A DNA stretch of 64,000 nt from JAKOWB01 sp038363005 (GTDB lineage Bacteria > Pseudomonadota > Alphaproteobacteria > Kiloniellales > JACOMY01): positions 44,350 through 108,349 of the forward strand of contig JBBQBI010000014.1 of NCBI GenBank assembly GCA_038363005.1. Direction: 5' to 3'. The notes below the pieces were generated by a model. That model was not told the DNA's origin, ran no database searches, and was given only the letters and a program-made list of their open reading frames with translations. The translations under genes and the position numbers were made by a program. Positions 17,683 to 25,074 of the stretch are shown here, in pieces (positions within the stretch are counted from its first letter, which is position 1; the number at the start of each line of letters is the position of its first letter).

Positions 17683-18903
17683 CTAGCCGGCCAGCAGGGC
17701 CATGAGGCCGCGTTCCAGATCGGCCGGGGCGATGCTGTAGTCGACCCCCTCTTTCATCTCCGCCGGCTCGGCTGTCGCTCCCACGACGAAGCCGACCGAC
17801 TGCTCCAAGACCTCGGCGAGCGACAGATGGGGCAGATTGCGCCGGCTGCTGGGCTGCAACACCAGCAGCCGGCTGCCCGGTTCGGCATAAATCATCATGT
17901 GGCAGGCCGAACCATCCTCGGCGATGACATGACTGGCTTCTGACAGCAGGCGTGCCTGCTCGGCCAGGGGCAGCGCCTCGAGTATTATCTCCTGGAAACC
18001 TGCGATGCGCAGCCGCTCGGTGATGGCTTCGCGATTGCGCAGTCGCCGGTTCTGCAGGGACCAGTTGCGCCGGCTGATGAAGATCCTGCGCCAGGGCCGG
18101 CGCCAAGGCACCGGAGCCAGTACGGCACGCAGGTCCCGCATCACCGGTCGGGCCATTGGCGCGAAGGCCGTCTCGAAATGCAGGTTGGCACAGACGATGC
18201 CGTCGTCTAGCCGGGCGATCTCGCGCCCCGATTCCAACCAGGCGATGCGGTCTGGCGACAGGCCGTGCGACTTCAGCAACGGCGTCAGCTCGATCGGAAA
18301 GGGCGACGGCAGCAGGACGCGGTCGAACTCCAGGCCCAGGCATTGCGCCAGCAGCAGGCGCGGCAGAACCTCGATGAGCCAGTGGCCGAACACGCGGCTG
18401 CCAGGTTGCGCCAGCACCAGCGTCGGCGTGGTCAAGTGCACTTCGCGCAGTTGCGACAGCTCCATCCGCGGTTGGAACTCGTCGTCGTAAGTGAAGAAGG
18501 GCCCCAGGTGCAGCTTGAACTCGTCCAGGAAATGCTTGTTCTCCCGGGACGTGCTCGTGAAGTGGCTGGGACAATGCAGGCGCGCGCGCGGGCCCCATAA
18601 CAGGATGCCCTGGCCGATCACGCCAAGGCCGCCACAGCGCGCCGCCACGGGGGCTGGCACCGCGACGCTGTTGCCGCCCCGGAAGATCGGCCGCCATTGC
18701 GGCCGCATCGGTCCTTCGAGGCAGAAGGGACGCGGCATCTCGACCTGCCGCGGCTGGTCGAGCTCGCGATAGAGGATCTCACCCGGTCGCGGCGGCCGGT
18801 CCAACGCGGCGACCGGGGTGCCGATCTCCTGCAGGTCCAGGTCCTGGTCGATCTGCGCGTGGAACGAGGGCGGCAGAGGCGGCGGGGCGGTCGGTGTCGT
18901 CAA
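17683..18903 (-). CDS. Glycosyltransferase family 61 protein (DUF563)
   Basis: 406 residues. The central and C-terminal parts match GT61: VFGHWLIEVLPRLLLAQ, RIFISRRNWSLQNRRLRNR and the nucleotide-sugar region HVIAEDGSACHMMIYAEPGSRLLVLQ. GT61 enzymes transfer xylose or N-acetylglucosamine in eukaryotes, and in bacteria they appear in capsule or O-antigen gene sets. Here there is no polysaccharide cluster around it, so the acceptor is unknown. No signal peptide or membrane helix is visible. It is followed 58 bp later by the 2OG oxygenase gene. Confidence 0.85.
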   Translation of the reverse strand: MTTPTAPPPLPPSFHAQIDQDLDLQEIGTPVAALDRPPRPGEILYRELDQPRQVEMPRPFCLEGPMRPQWRPIFRGGNSVAVPAPVAARCGGLGVIGQGILLWGPRARLHCPSHFTSTSRENKHFLDEFKLHLGPFFTYDDEFQPRMELSQLREVHLTTPTLVLAQPGSRVFGHWLIEVLPRLLLAQCLGLEFDRVLLPSPFPIELTPLLKSHGLSPDRIAWLESGREIARLDDGIVCANLHFETAFAPMARPVMRDLRAVLAPVPWRRPWRRIFISRRNWSLQNRRLRNREAITERLRIAGFQEIILEALPLAEQARLLSEASHVIAEDGSACHMMIYAEPGSRLLVLQPSSRRNLPHLSLAEVLEQSVGFVVGATAEPAEMKEGVDYSIAPADLERGLMALLAG

Positions 18904-18959
18904 GGCTTCAACCCATCGTTGGGCCGGGGCCAGGACAGCCGTCCGACCGCCCGTTGCAT

Positions 18960-19595
18960 TCAGCGACCCGGCTGCTTGACCATGCGCAGGTAGGGCTTCA
19001 GCTCTTTCCAGCCATCGGGGAAGAGCTTCTTGGCGTCGTCGTTCGACAGCGAGGGCACGATGATCACGTCATCGCCGTTCTTCCAGTTCACCGGTGTCGC
19101 CACCTTGTTCTTGTCGGTGAGCTGGAGCGAGTCGATGACCCGGAGGATTTCGTCGAAGTTGCGTCCGGTGGAGGCCGGATAGGTGATGGTCAGACGCAGC
19201 TTCTTGTTCGGGTCGATGACGAAGACCGAACGCACGGTCAGTGTGTCGTTGGCATTGGGATGGATCATGCCATAGAGGTCGGACACCTTGCGGTCGGCGT
19301 CGGCCAGCAATGGGAAGTTCAGCGCCACGCCCTGGGTTTCCTTGATGTCGCCGACCCAGTCGGTGTGACTCTTCAAGGGGTCGACCGACAGGCCCAGGAC
19401 CTTGACGTTGCGCTTGTCGAACTCCGGCTTCAGCTTGGCCACGGCACCCAGCTCGGTGGTGCAGACCGGCGTGAAGTCCTTGGGGTGCGAAAAGAGCACC
19501 ACCCAGCCGCTCCCGGCATAGTCGTACAGCGTGATCGGCCCGGCGGTGGATTCCTGGGTGAAGTTCGGAACGATGTCGCCCAGTCTGAGTGTCAT
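18960..19595 (-). CDS. 1-Cys peroxiredoxin (Prx6 type)
   Basis: Thiol peroxidase reducing H2O2 and organic hydroperoxides. 211 residues; peroxidatic Cys45 in FTPVCTTELG with the usual Pro, Thr and a downstream Arg (RSVFVID). The long C-terminal arm (GDDVIIVPSLSNDDAKKLFPDG) marks the Prx6 subgroup, which has no resolving cysteine. Cytosolic. The start has a good AAGGAG site upstream. The closest neighbour is the exported hydratase-like gene, whose 3' end lies 97 bp upstream of this start. Confidence 0.93.
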   Translation of the reverse strand: MTLRLGDIVPNFTQESTAGPITLYDYAGSGWVVLFSHPKDFTPVCTTELGAVAKLKPEFDKRNVKVLGLSVDPLKSHTDWVGDIKETQGVALNFPLLADADRKVSDLYGMIHPNANDTLTVRSVFVIDPNKKLRLTITYPASTGRNFDEILRVIDSLQLTDKNKVATPVNWKNGDDVIIVPSLSNDDAKKLFPDGWKELKPYLRMVKQPGR

Positions 19596-19643
19596 GGCTT
19601 GGTCTCCTTGAAGACGGTTGCGGGCAGAAACTAGACGGCCCGA

Positions 19644-19671
19644 CGCATAATGCGCAAATCACAAGCCCCAG
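19644..19671 (-). promoter_or_regulatory. Possible promoter of the peroxiredoxin gene
   Basis: On the minus strand TTGCGC and TCTAGT lie 16 bp apart, each 4/6 to the sigma70 consensus, 40-60 bp before the start codon. The -35 part overlaps a perfect 11-base palindrome (CGCATAATGCG, 19644-19654) that could be an operator. Weak evidence. Confidence 0.3.
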
Positions 19672-19692
19672 GTCCGGGCACCGCGTGGGGCA

Positions 19693-20559
19693 CTACTCTT
19701 CGGCGAAGGATACCCGTACCTTCAATGTACCGCCCGGTATGCCTTCGTAGCTTACGGTAAAGGTGCCACCGGCGATCGGCTGCTGCGGCTGGCCGAAGGA
19801 CCCGAGCGAGATGACGTCGCCGGCGCGCAATGCCTTGCCTTCGGTGCGCAGCGCCTCGATCAGCCAGAGGACCGATCGCAGCGGGTGGCCCAGCACGGCG
19901 GCGCCCGGCGCCTCCAGCAGCTGGCCGCCCGGGCCGGTCATCCGCACCGTCATGCCGGGCAGCGCCGCGGCGACCTCTGGCGTCATCGCCAGGGCGGCGC
20001 CCTGGATGCCAAGGCGGGCGCCGACATTGATGGCGACGATGACCACCTCGTCCAGCGCCTGGCCCGGGCCGGTCATCAGGTCCGGCAGCTCGATGAAGGG
20101 CTTCAGGTCGCTCAGGTGCTGCGCCACCTCCTCGACCGTGGTGGCCTGGTTGATGGCCTCGTCGGCGACGGTGACCAGCAGGTCGGCCTCGACGATGCCG
20201 CGCGCGCCATAGGGCAGGGCGACGACGGCGCCGTCCGGCAACAGCATGCCTGCCAGCAGCTGGCCCCAGACCGGGTGCAGGATGCCCAGGCGTTGCTGCA
20301 CCGCCTGGCTGGTCAGGCCGACCTTGTAGCCGATCGGACGGCCCAGCCCGGCCTGCTGCTCCAGCACGCGCAGCAGCACGTTACGCAGGCAGGCGGCGGT
20401 GGCGACGTCGGGAATCGGCGCCAGGTCGACCAGCGGCGTCTGCGTCAGCTCGGCCTCACCGATCTGCTTCACGCGGTCGTAGTAGTCGGCACAGTCGGCG
20501 GCGAGGGCTGCCGGGCCGCCGCACAGCAGGCCGAGGATCACGGCACAGAACAGGCGCAT
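19693..20559 (-). CDS. Exported 2-keto-4-pentenoate hydratase-like protein (FAH fold)
   Basis: 288 residues from the ATG at 20559. The N-terminus MRLFCAVILGLLCGG... is a clear signal peptide with an ALA-A cleavage site near residue 20, so the protein is secreted to the periplasm. After it, GYKVGLTSQAVQQRLGI, GARGIVEADLLV (metal-ligand Glu) and LDEVVIVAINVGARLGIQG match the MhpD/2-keto-4-pentenoate hydratase family of catechol meta-cleavage and related decarboxylases. These are normally cytosolic, so export is odd. No meta-cleavage genes are nearby. The true substrate is unknown. Confidence 0.8.
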   Translation of the reverse strand: MRLFCAVILGLLCGGPAALAADCADYYDRVKQIGEAELTQTPLVDLAPIPDVATAACLRNVLLRVLEQQAGLGRPIGYKVGLTSQAVQQRLGILHPVWGQLLAGMLLPDGAVVALPYGARGIVEADLLVTVADEAINQATTVEEVAQHLSDLKPFIELPDLMTGPGQALDEVVIVAINVGARLGIQGAALAMTPEVAAALPGMTVRMTGPGGQLLEAPGAAVLGHPLRSVLWLIEALRTEGKALRAGDVISLGSFGQPQQPIAGGTFTVSYEGIPGGTLKVRVSFAEE

Positions 20560-20574
20560 CGCTTGCGGGCTCCA

Positions 20575-20624
20575 GAAAACAGGGCGGGGCGGGATGGGGC
20601 GGGAGGATAGACCACCCCGCCCCG
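20575..20624 (-). terminator. Probable rho-independent terminator of metY
   Basis: Downstream of the metY stop on the minus strand, GGGGCGGG (20616-20623) pairs with CCCGCCCC (20586-20593) across a ~22 nt loop. GCCCTGTTTTC with a short T-run follows. It lies just before the next leftward gene. Confidence 0.5.
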
Positions 20625-20644
20625 TGCCTGTCACGCCTGCTGGT

Positions 20645-21952
20645 TCACGCTGCCTTGACCACCTTGCCGGCGGCACGCAGCGCCTGGTCCAGGTCGGCCA
20701 GGATGTCGTCGATGTGCTCGATGCCGACCGACAGGCGGACATAGCCGTCGGTGACGCCGGTCTTGTGCTGCTCTTCCGGCGTCAGCTGCGAGTGGGTGGT
20801 GGTGGCCGGGTGGATCGCCAGCGAGCGCGCGTCGCCGATGTTGGCGACGTGATAGAACAGCTTCAGGCTGTCGATGAACTTGACGCCGGCATCCTTGCCG
20901 CCCTTCAGCTCGAAGCCGACCAGGCCGCCGAAGCCACCCTTCAGGTAGAACTCGGCGCGGCGCCGCTGCTCGCCCTCGAACAGGCCGGGGAAGATCACCT
21001 TGGTGACCTCGGCATGGTCGCGCAGGTACTCCGCCACCGCCTGGGCATTGCGGCTGTGCTCGCGCATGCGCAGCGGCAGCGTCTCCAGGCCCTGGATGAA
21101 GAGGAAGGCGTTGAAGGGGCTCATCGCCTGGCCCAGGTCGCGCAGCAAGGTGACGCGGGCGCGGATGATGTAGGCGATGGGGCCCAGCGGGCGCACCGCG
21201 TCGAGCCACACGGCGCCGTGGTAGCTGGGGTCCGGCTCGCTCAGCAGCGGGAAGCGCTTGGCGTGCTTGTCCCAGTCGAAGTTGCCGCCGTCGACGATCA
21301 CGCCGCCGATCGAGGTGCCGTGGCCGCCGATGTACTTGGTGGTGGAGTAGACGACGACGTTGGCGCCGTGGTCGAGCGGCCGGCAGAGCACCGGCGCGGC
21401 GGTGTTGTCGACGATCAGCGGCACGCCCAGCTCCTTGCCGATCTTCGCCACCTCGGCGATCGGGAAGACCGCCAGCTTCGGGTTCGGCAGCGTCTCGGCA
21501 TAGTAGGCCCGGGTCTTATCGTCGGTGGCGCGGCGGAAGTTCTCCGGGTCGGTCGGGTCGACGAAGCGGACCTCGATGCCCATGTTCTTGAAGGTGTGGG
21601 CAAAGAGGTTCCAGGTGCCGCCGTAGAGGTCGGTCGAGGAGACGATGTTGTCGCCCGCCTTGGCGACGTTCTGCACCGCGATGGCCGAGGCCGCCTGGCC
21701 CGAAGAGACGGCGAGCGCGGCGACGCCGCCCTCCAGCGCGGTGACGCGCTCCTCCAGCACCGCCGTCGTCGGGTTCATGATGCGGGTGTAGATGTTGCCC
21801 AGCTCCTTCAGGGCGAAGAGGTTGGCCGCCTTCTCCGTCGAATCGAACTGGTAGGACGTGGTCTGGTAGATCGGCACCGCGACGGCGCCGGTGGTGGCGT
21901 CGGCTCGGTGGCCGGCATGCAGCACCAGGGTCTCGGGATTCTTGAAGGACAT
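20645..21952 (-). CDS. metY: O-acetylhomoserine sulfhydrylase (aminocarboxypropyltransferase)
   Basis: Makes homocysteine (or methionine) from O-acetyl-L-homoserine and sulfide (or methanethiol); Cys/Met-metabolism PLP family, fold type I. 435 residues, typical of MetY (MetB and MetC are ~390). Seen: YTRIMNPTT (55-63), SSGQAA (83-88), VDNTAAPVLC (181-190) and PLP Lys206 in VYSTTKYIGGHGTS. The start ATG at 21952 is where family sequence begins. A SAM-II riboswitch and a multi-hairpin leader lie upstream (22003-22160), so expression is expected to fall when S-adenosylmethionine is plentiful. Confidence 0.95.
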   Translation of the reverse strand: MSFKNPETLVLHAGHRADATTGAVAVPIYQTTSYQFDSTEKAANLFALKELGNIYTRIMNPTTAVLEERVTALEGGVAALAVSSGQAASAIAVQNVAKAGDNIVSSTDLYGGTWNLFAHTFKNMGIEVRFVDPTDPENFRRATDDKTRAYYAETLPNPKLAVFPIAEVAKIGKELGVPLIVDNTAAPVLCRPLDHGANVVVYSTTKYIGGHGTSIGGVIVDGGNFDWDKHAKRFPLLSEPDPSYHGAVWLDAVRPLGPIAYIIRARVTLLRDLGQAMSPFNAFLFIQGLETLPLRMREHSRNAQAVAEYLRDHAEVTKVIFPGLFEGEQRRRAEFYLKGGFGGLVGFELKGGKDAGVKFIDSLKLFYHVANIGDARSLAIHPATTTHSQLTPEEQHKTGVTDGYVRLSVGIEHIDDILADLDQALRAAGKVVKAA

Positions 21953-22002
21953 GGGCGTGGCTCCCCTTTCAGCAGGTTTCCGGGCGGCTTGCGGCGGGCC
22001 GG

Positions 22003-22039
22003 AAAAAGACAAAACCGCCGCGGCGTCGCCGGGCGGTTT
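22003..22039 (-). terminator. Intrinsic terminator (attenuator) in the metY leader
   Basis: On the minus strand AAACCGCC pairs with GGCGGTTT around an inner CGGC/GCCG stem with a GAC loop, and TTTTGTCTTTTT follows at once. It lies about 50 nt before the metY start codon and about 68 nt after the SAM-II aptamer, where a terminator would cut off metY transcription. Confidence 0.75.
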
Positions 22040-22040
22040 C

Positions 22041-22098
22041 GGGGGTTTCCCCCAGAGGGCTTTTCGACCCTCCGACCGGCCTGTTTTGCTTGCCGGTC
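22041..22098 (-). promoter_or_regulatory. Three tandem hairpins in the metY leader
   Basis: Between aptamer and terminator the leader holds three further perfect hairpins. They are GACCGGC/GCCGGTC (22074-22080 with 22092-22098), GAGGG/CCCTC (22055-22059 with 22068-22072) and GGGGG-AAA-CCCCC (22041-22053). They may serve as pause sites, alternative partners of the aptamer, or spacers. Confidence 0.6.
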
Positions 22099-22106
22099 TC
22101 TGCCGT

Positions 22107-22160
22107 CCGCTTTAGCCGCATTTATAAGGCGCCCGCAAGCTGGTGCTCAAATCGGCGCCG
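22107..22160 (-). ncRNA. SAM-II (SAM-alpha) riboswitch controlling metY
   Basis: The minus strand reads GGCGCC-GATTTGAG, then AGCTTGCGG-GGCGCC-like closure, a TTATAAATGC linker and GGCTAAAGCGG. This matches the SAM-II layout: a GC stem, the GATTTG loop, a pairing strand containing GCTTGC, an A/T-rich joining segment and the terminal GCTAAAG that forms the H-type pseudoknot. SAM-II is found mainly in alphaproteobacteria upstream of metA, metX, metY and metZ. A near-consensus promoter lies immediately upstream. Confidence 0.88.
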
Positions 22161-22167
22161 AGGTGGA

Positions 22168-22198
22168 GGATATGGCCCCCGGTATGATGGGCTGTCAA
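22168..22198 (-). promoter_or_regulatory. Promoter for the metY transcript
   Basis: On the minus strand a perfect TTGACA (22193-22198) is followed 18 bp later by CATATC (3/6) or 20 bp later by TATCCT (4/6). Transcription would begin at the 5' edge of the riboswitch. Confidence 0.55.
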
Positions 22199-22209
22199 GA
22201 CCCCGGCAA

Positions 22210-22237
22210 TTGACAGGGCCTAGCGCGCAGCTAACGT
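22210..22237 (+). promoter_or_regulatory. Promoter for the acyl-CoA dehydrogenase gene
   Basis: A perfect TTGACA (22210-22215) with TAACGT 16 bp downstream, divergent from the metY promoter. The coding ATG follows at 22246, so the transcript would be nearly leaderless. Confidence 0.4.
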
Positions 22238-22245
22238 GCGGCCCC

Positions 22246-23385
22246 ATGAGCTTCGAATTGACCGACGACCAGCGCGCCATCCAGGACACCGCGCGCGCCT
22301 TCGCCCAGGATCGCCTGCTGCCCGGCGCCGCGCGCTGGGACGAGGAGAAGATCTTCCCCGAGGCCGAGCTGCGCGAGGCCGCCAGCCTCGGCTTCGCCGG
22401 CCTCTACTGCCAGGACGATGTCGGCGGCACCGGGCTGACGCGCCTCGACGCCGCGCTGGTGTTCGAGGAGCTGGCGGCCGCCTGCCCCTCGACCGCGGCC
22501 TATATCTCCATTCACAACATGTGTGCCTGGATGATCGACCGCTTCGGCGACCAGGCGCTGCGACAGCGCGTGCTGCCGAAGCTCATGACCATGGAGCACT
22601 TCGCCAGCTACTGCCTGACCGAACCCTCGGCCGGGTCCGACGCGGCCTCCTTGAAGTGCCGCGCCGTGCTGGACGGCGACCACTACGTACTGAACGGCAC
22701 CAAGGCCTTCATCTCCGGCGGTGGGCGCAGCGAGTTCTACGTCGTCATGTGCCGCACCGGCGGCGAGGGACCCAAGGGCATCTCCACCCTGGTGGTGGAG
22801 AAGGGCACGACGGGCCTGGCCTTCGGCAAGCAGGAGCGCAAGCTGGGCTGGAACAGCCAGCCCACTGCCATGGTGATCTTCGAGAACGCCCGCGTGCCGG
22901 TGACGAACCGCGTCGGCGCCGAGGGCGACGGCTTCAAGATCGCCATGGCCGGCCTGGACGGCGGGCGCATCAACATCGCCGCCTGCTCGCTAGGCGGCGC
23001 CCGTGCCTGCCTGGAGGGCGCGGCGCGCTACATGCGCGAGCGCAAGCAGTTCGGCAAGCCGCTGGCCGACTTCCAGGCGCTGCAATTCCGTCTGGCCGAC
23101 ATGGCGACCGAACTGACGGCGTCGCGCCTGATGATCCACCACGCCGCCGCCAAGCTGGACGCCAATGCACCCGACAAGACGGTGGCCTGTGCGATGGCCA
23201 AGCGCTTCGCCACCGACGCCTGCTTCGAGATCGCCAACCAGGCGCTGCAGTTGCACGGTGGCTACGGCTACCTCAAGGACTTCCCGATCGAGCGCTACCT
23301 GCGCGACCTGCGCGTCCACCAGATCCTGGAAGGAACGAACGAGGTCATGCGGATGATCGTTGGCCGGGCGGTGGCGGTTACGTAG
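22246..23385 (+). CDS. Acyl-CoA dehydrogenase, isobutyryl-CoA dehydrogenase-like
   Basis: FAD enzyme that alpha,beta-dehydrogenates acyl-CoA. 379 residues from the ATG at 22246. Seen: CLTEPSAGSDAASL (FAD/substrate loop), KAFISGGG, ERKQFGKPLADFQ, and the catalytic Glu362 in ILEGTNEVMR, the position used by short and branched-chain members. SIHNMCAWMIDRFG near residues 87-100 resembles ACAD8 (isobutyryl-CoA dehydrogenase, valine degradation). A 3-hydroxyisobutyryl-CoA hydrolase-like gene 5.7 kb away (29083-30174) supports this. An AT-rich insertion begins about 80 bp after the stop. Confidence 0.9.
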   Translation: MSFELTDDQRAIQDTARAFAQDRLLPGAARWDEEKIFPEAELREAASLGFAGLYCQDDVGGTGLTRLDAALVFEELAAACPSTAAYISIHNMCAWMIDRFGDQALRQRVLPKLMTMEHFASYCLTEPSAGSDAASLKCRAVLDGDHYVLNGTKAFISGGGRSEFYVVMCRTGGEGPKGISTLVVEKGTTGLAFGKQERKLGWNSQPTAMVIFENARVPVTNRVGAEGDGFKIAMAGLDGGRINIAACSLGGARACLEGAARYMRERKQFGKPLADFQALQFRLADMATELTASRLMIHHAAAKLDANAPDKTVACAMAKRFATDACFEIANQALQLHGGYGYLKDFPIERYLRDLRVHQILEGTNEVMRMIVGRAVAVT

Positions 23386-23430
23386 GCGAAGTATGACCAA
23401 CATGAGACTGTTCAATGGCATTCCCTCTGC

Positions 23431-23463
23431 TACAATCTATCATTGCATTTGGAGGGGTAGGGG
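23431..23463 (+). promoter_or_regulatory. Promoter -10 and ribosome site of the AT-rich cassette
   Basis: TACAAT (23431-23436, 5/6 to the -10 consensus) with no good -35, then GGAGGGG at 23451-23457 placed 7-8 bp before the ATG at 23464. The cassette therefore seems to carry its own expression signals. Confidence 0.45.
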
Positions 23464-24414
23464 ATGTTTCACGAACGCCAACGATGGATTGAGTTCCACG
23501 ATCTGATAGTCACAGCAATCCCTGACAATGCCCCTGCGATGGCATTGGACGAGATCATGAATATGTTGATGCCCATCGTTAACGCGGGGCAGGCATTTTG
23601 GCTGTTTCGCAACAAGAAGGCAGGTTTGAGAGTTAAGGAATTGAAATTTTTTCGTAAATACAATGCCGTTGGGGGACTTCTTACTTTAGCAGATGGCGAT
23701 ATGTCCGATCCGGCCTTTCAAGATATTAGGAGGGGAGACGTTCGGATAGAAAGTAAGAAGCCAAATGAAGGAGTTGCCTTTTCCTCTCATTTTCTAATTA
23801 GTCTCTTAGAACTAAAAGGAAAACCTAATCAACATTTAATGATGATTGAGGAAGCCGTGGGGTTTGGTCAATCTCGTGTTCGACCTATGCTATCTCATTT
23901 AATGAAAAAATATTGTAAATATGTGTTTGCGGATGAAAACAAAGAAAACAAAAATGCTCGGCCCACAGTCGTAATGGCCGGTCACCCCTCCGAAACATTG
24001 AAAGAAGCGATCAGAACGCGGAAGATTTCGGGTATAGAGTTAACTAAATATGAGGATGAACCAACGGAGTTCGACGAGAAAAATGTTCTAAAAGTTGAGC
24101 GACGTGAAATACTGATCAGGGTGAGTGCGGAAGCGGATGCCAGTTTGCTTGAGACGGCTCTTGAGAAACTTCGCCGCCGGGCTTTGGAGAAACAATTCGC
24201 CAAGATGCGGGTCATTTTGACAAGCGATGAGGGGAAAACAAACTCACACAACATGTCAGTTACGACGCCCAATGCACTAAATGCCTTGACTGTTCGCTCT
24301 CAATTGATCGAATTCGACAAGGCAATGCAGCAATGTGTCAATGAGATAAGGGAGGATGTAATTGATTGTATGGGTGATTTGATGATCAAGGAGCGGAGGA
24401 GGACTGCGACGTGA
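23464..24414 (+). CDS. Unrecognised soluble protein, first gene of AT-rich two-gene cassette
   Basis: 316 residues; no family recognised with confidence. No signal peptide or membrane helix. Seen: an N-terminal mixed region (RQRWIEFHDLIVTAIPDNAP), a middle block IRRGDVRIESKKPNEGVAFSS that looks like beta-strands, a predicted helical segment around 128-150 (MIEEAVGFGQSRVRPMLSHLM), and a Lys/Arg-rich helical C-terminal third. Base composition (about 40% GC) and AT-ended codons differ sharply from all flanking genes, which indicates recent horizontal transfer. The stop overlaps the start of the four-helix membrane protein gene (GTGA, 4 bp), so the two proteins are made together. A cytosolic sensor paired with a membrane partner is an inference from layout only. 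Confidence 0.85.
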   Translation: MFHERQRWIEFHDLIVTAIPDNAPAMALDEIMNMLMPIVNAGQAFWLFRNKKAGLRVKELKFFRKYNAVGGLLTLADGDMSDPAFQDIRRGDVRIESKKPNEGVAFSSHFLISLLELKGKPNQHLMMIEEAVGFGQSRVRPMLSHLMKKYCKYVFADENKENKNARPTVVMAGHPSETLKEAIRTRKISGIELTKYEDEPTEFDEKNVLKVERREILIRVSAEADASLLETALEKLRRRALEKQFAKMRVILTSDEGKTNSHNMSVTTPNALNALTVRSQLIEFDKAMQQCVNEIREDVIDCMGDLMIKERRRTAT

Positions 24415-25064
24415 GCCGAATATTTAAGTCTTCTTCATATTTTTTAAGAGTTGTTCTTCGACCTGCCTCCTACCTGCGTGTGCGGCAGGGAGAAAGACCT
24501 TTATTTTTCTCAGACAAAGCCTTAGTAGATTTGTGGGGTCCGTTAATATTTTCATTTTTCATAATAATATTATTCTATATGACTGGCGCAAATTTGCCAT
24601 TTTTTGAATCTGAGAGAGGAATACTAATACAGTTCAAGCAATTTTTTGGCTTTATGGCTGGATTTTTCATTGCTTCTCTTGCAGCAGTTGCAACTTTTGA
24701 TAAAAGCGAAATGGATAAATTCATCGAAGGCGAAGGGGCTTCTGTTGAAATTCGGAAAGGTGGAAAATTAACGACTCATCAACTGACACGGCGTAGATTT
24801 TTATGTTTTTTGTTTGGCTATTTGTCTTGGCTTTCAATTTGTTTGTTTATCGCATGCTTGATAATTCCGTATGCGCAACCTTCGTTAAACAATGCATTTA
24901 AGTTTAATAGTGTAATAAAACCTTACTGCGATGGCACTCTGATAACTTTGGCGTGCTTCGTTATATTGCACTATATTAGTGTTACTTTCTATGGATTGTA
25001 TTATCTTGTGGATCGCATGCACCATGATAGTGCTAGTCGAGCCGGCACGCCGAAAAATGATTGA
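24411..25064 (+). CDS. Unrecognised four-helix membrane protein, second gene of AT-rich cassette
   Basis: 217 residues from a GTG at 24411 that overlaps the upstream stop; GGAGGAGG lies 8 bp before it. Four hydrophobic segments are visible at about 41-60, 79-96, 130-153 and 176-200. Between helices 2 and 3 is a ~30-residue charged loop (DKSEMDKFIEGEGASVEIRKGG), and the basic N-terminus suggests a cytoplasmic start. No enzyme motif is seen. Base composition is the lowest in the window. Small four-helix proteins coupled to a soluble partner occur in abortive-infection pairs such as RexA/RexB and in Kiwa; similarity here is in architecture only, not in recognised sequence. Confidence 0.85.
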   Translation: MSRIFKSSSYFLRVVLRPASYLRVRQGERPLFFSDKALVDLWGPLIFSFFIIILFYMTGANLPFFESERGILIQFKQFFGFMAGFFIASLAAVATFDKSEMDKFIEGEGASVEIRKGGKLTTHQLTRRRFLCFLFGYLSWLSICLFIACLIIPYAQPSLNNAFKFNSVIKPYCDGTLITLACFVILHYISVTFYGLYYLVDRMHHDSASRAGTPKND

Positions 25065-25074
25065 AAAAAGTGGA

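Noticed and set aside
20594..22213. 539-codon open frame opposite metY
   Set aside because: Antisense to metY and its riboswitch; repetitive Arg/Gly/Val composition and no motif.
23386..25074. Naming the AT-rich pair Kiwa or RexAB
   Set aside because: Only the soluble-plus-four-helix layout agrees; I cannot recognise the sequence families, and gene order differs from Kiwa as described (membrane gene first).
23386..25074. AT-rich cassette as a prophage or integrative element
   Set aside because: No integrase, transposase, tRNA target or flanking direct repeat was recognised within or beside it.
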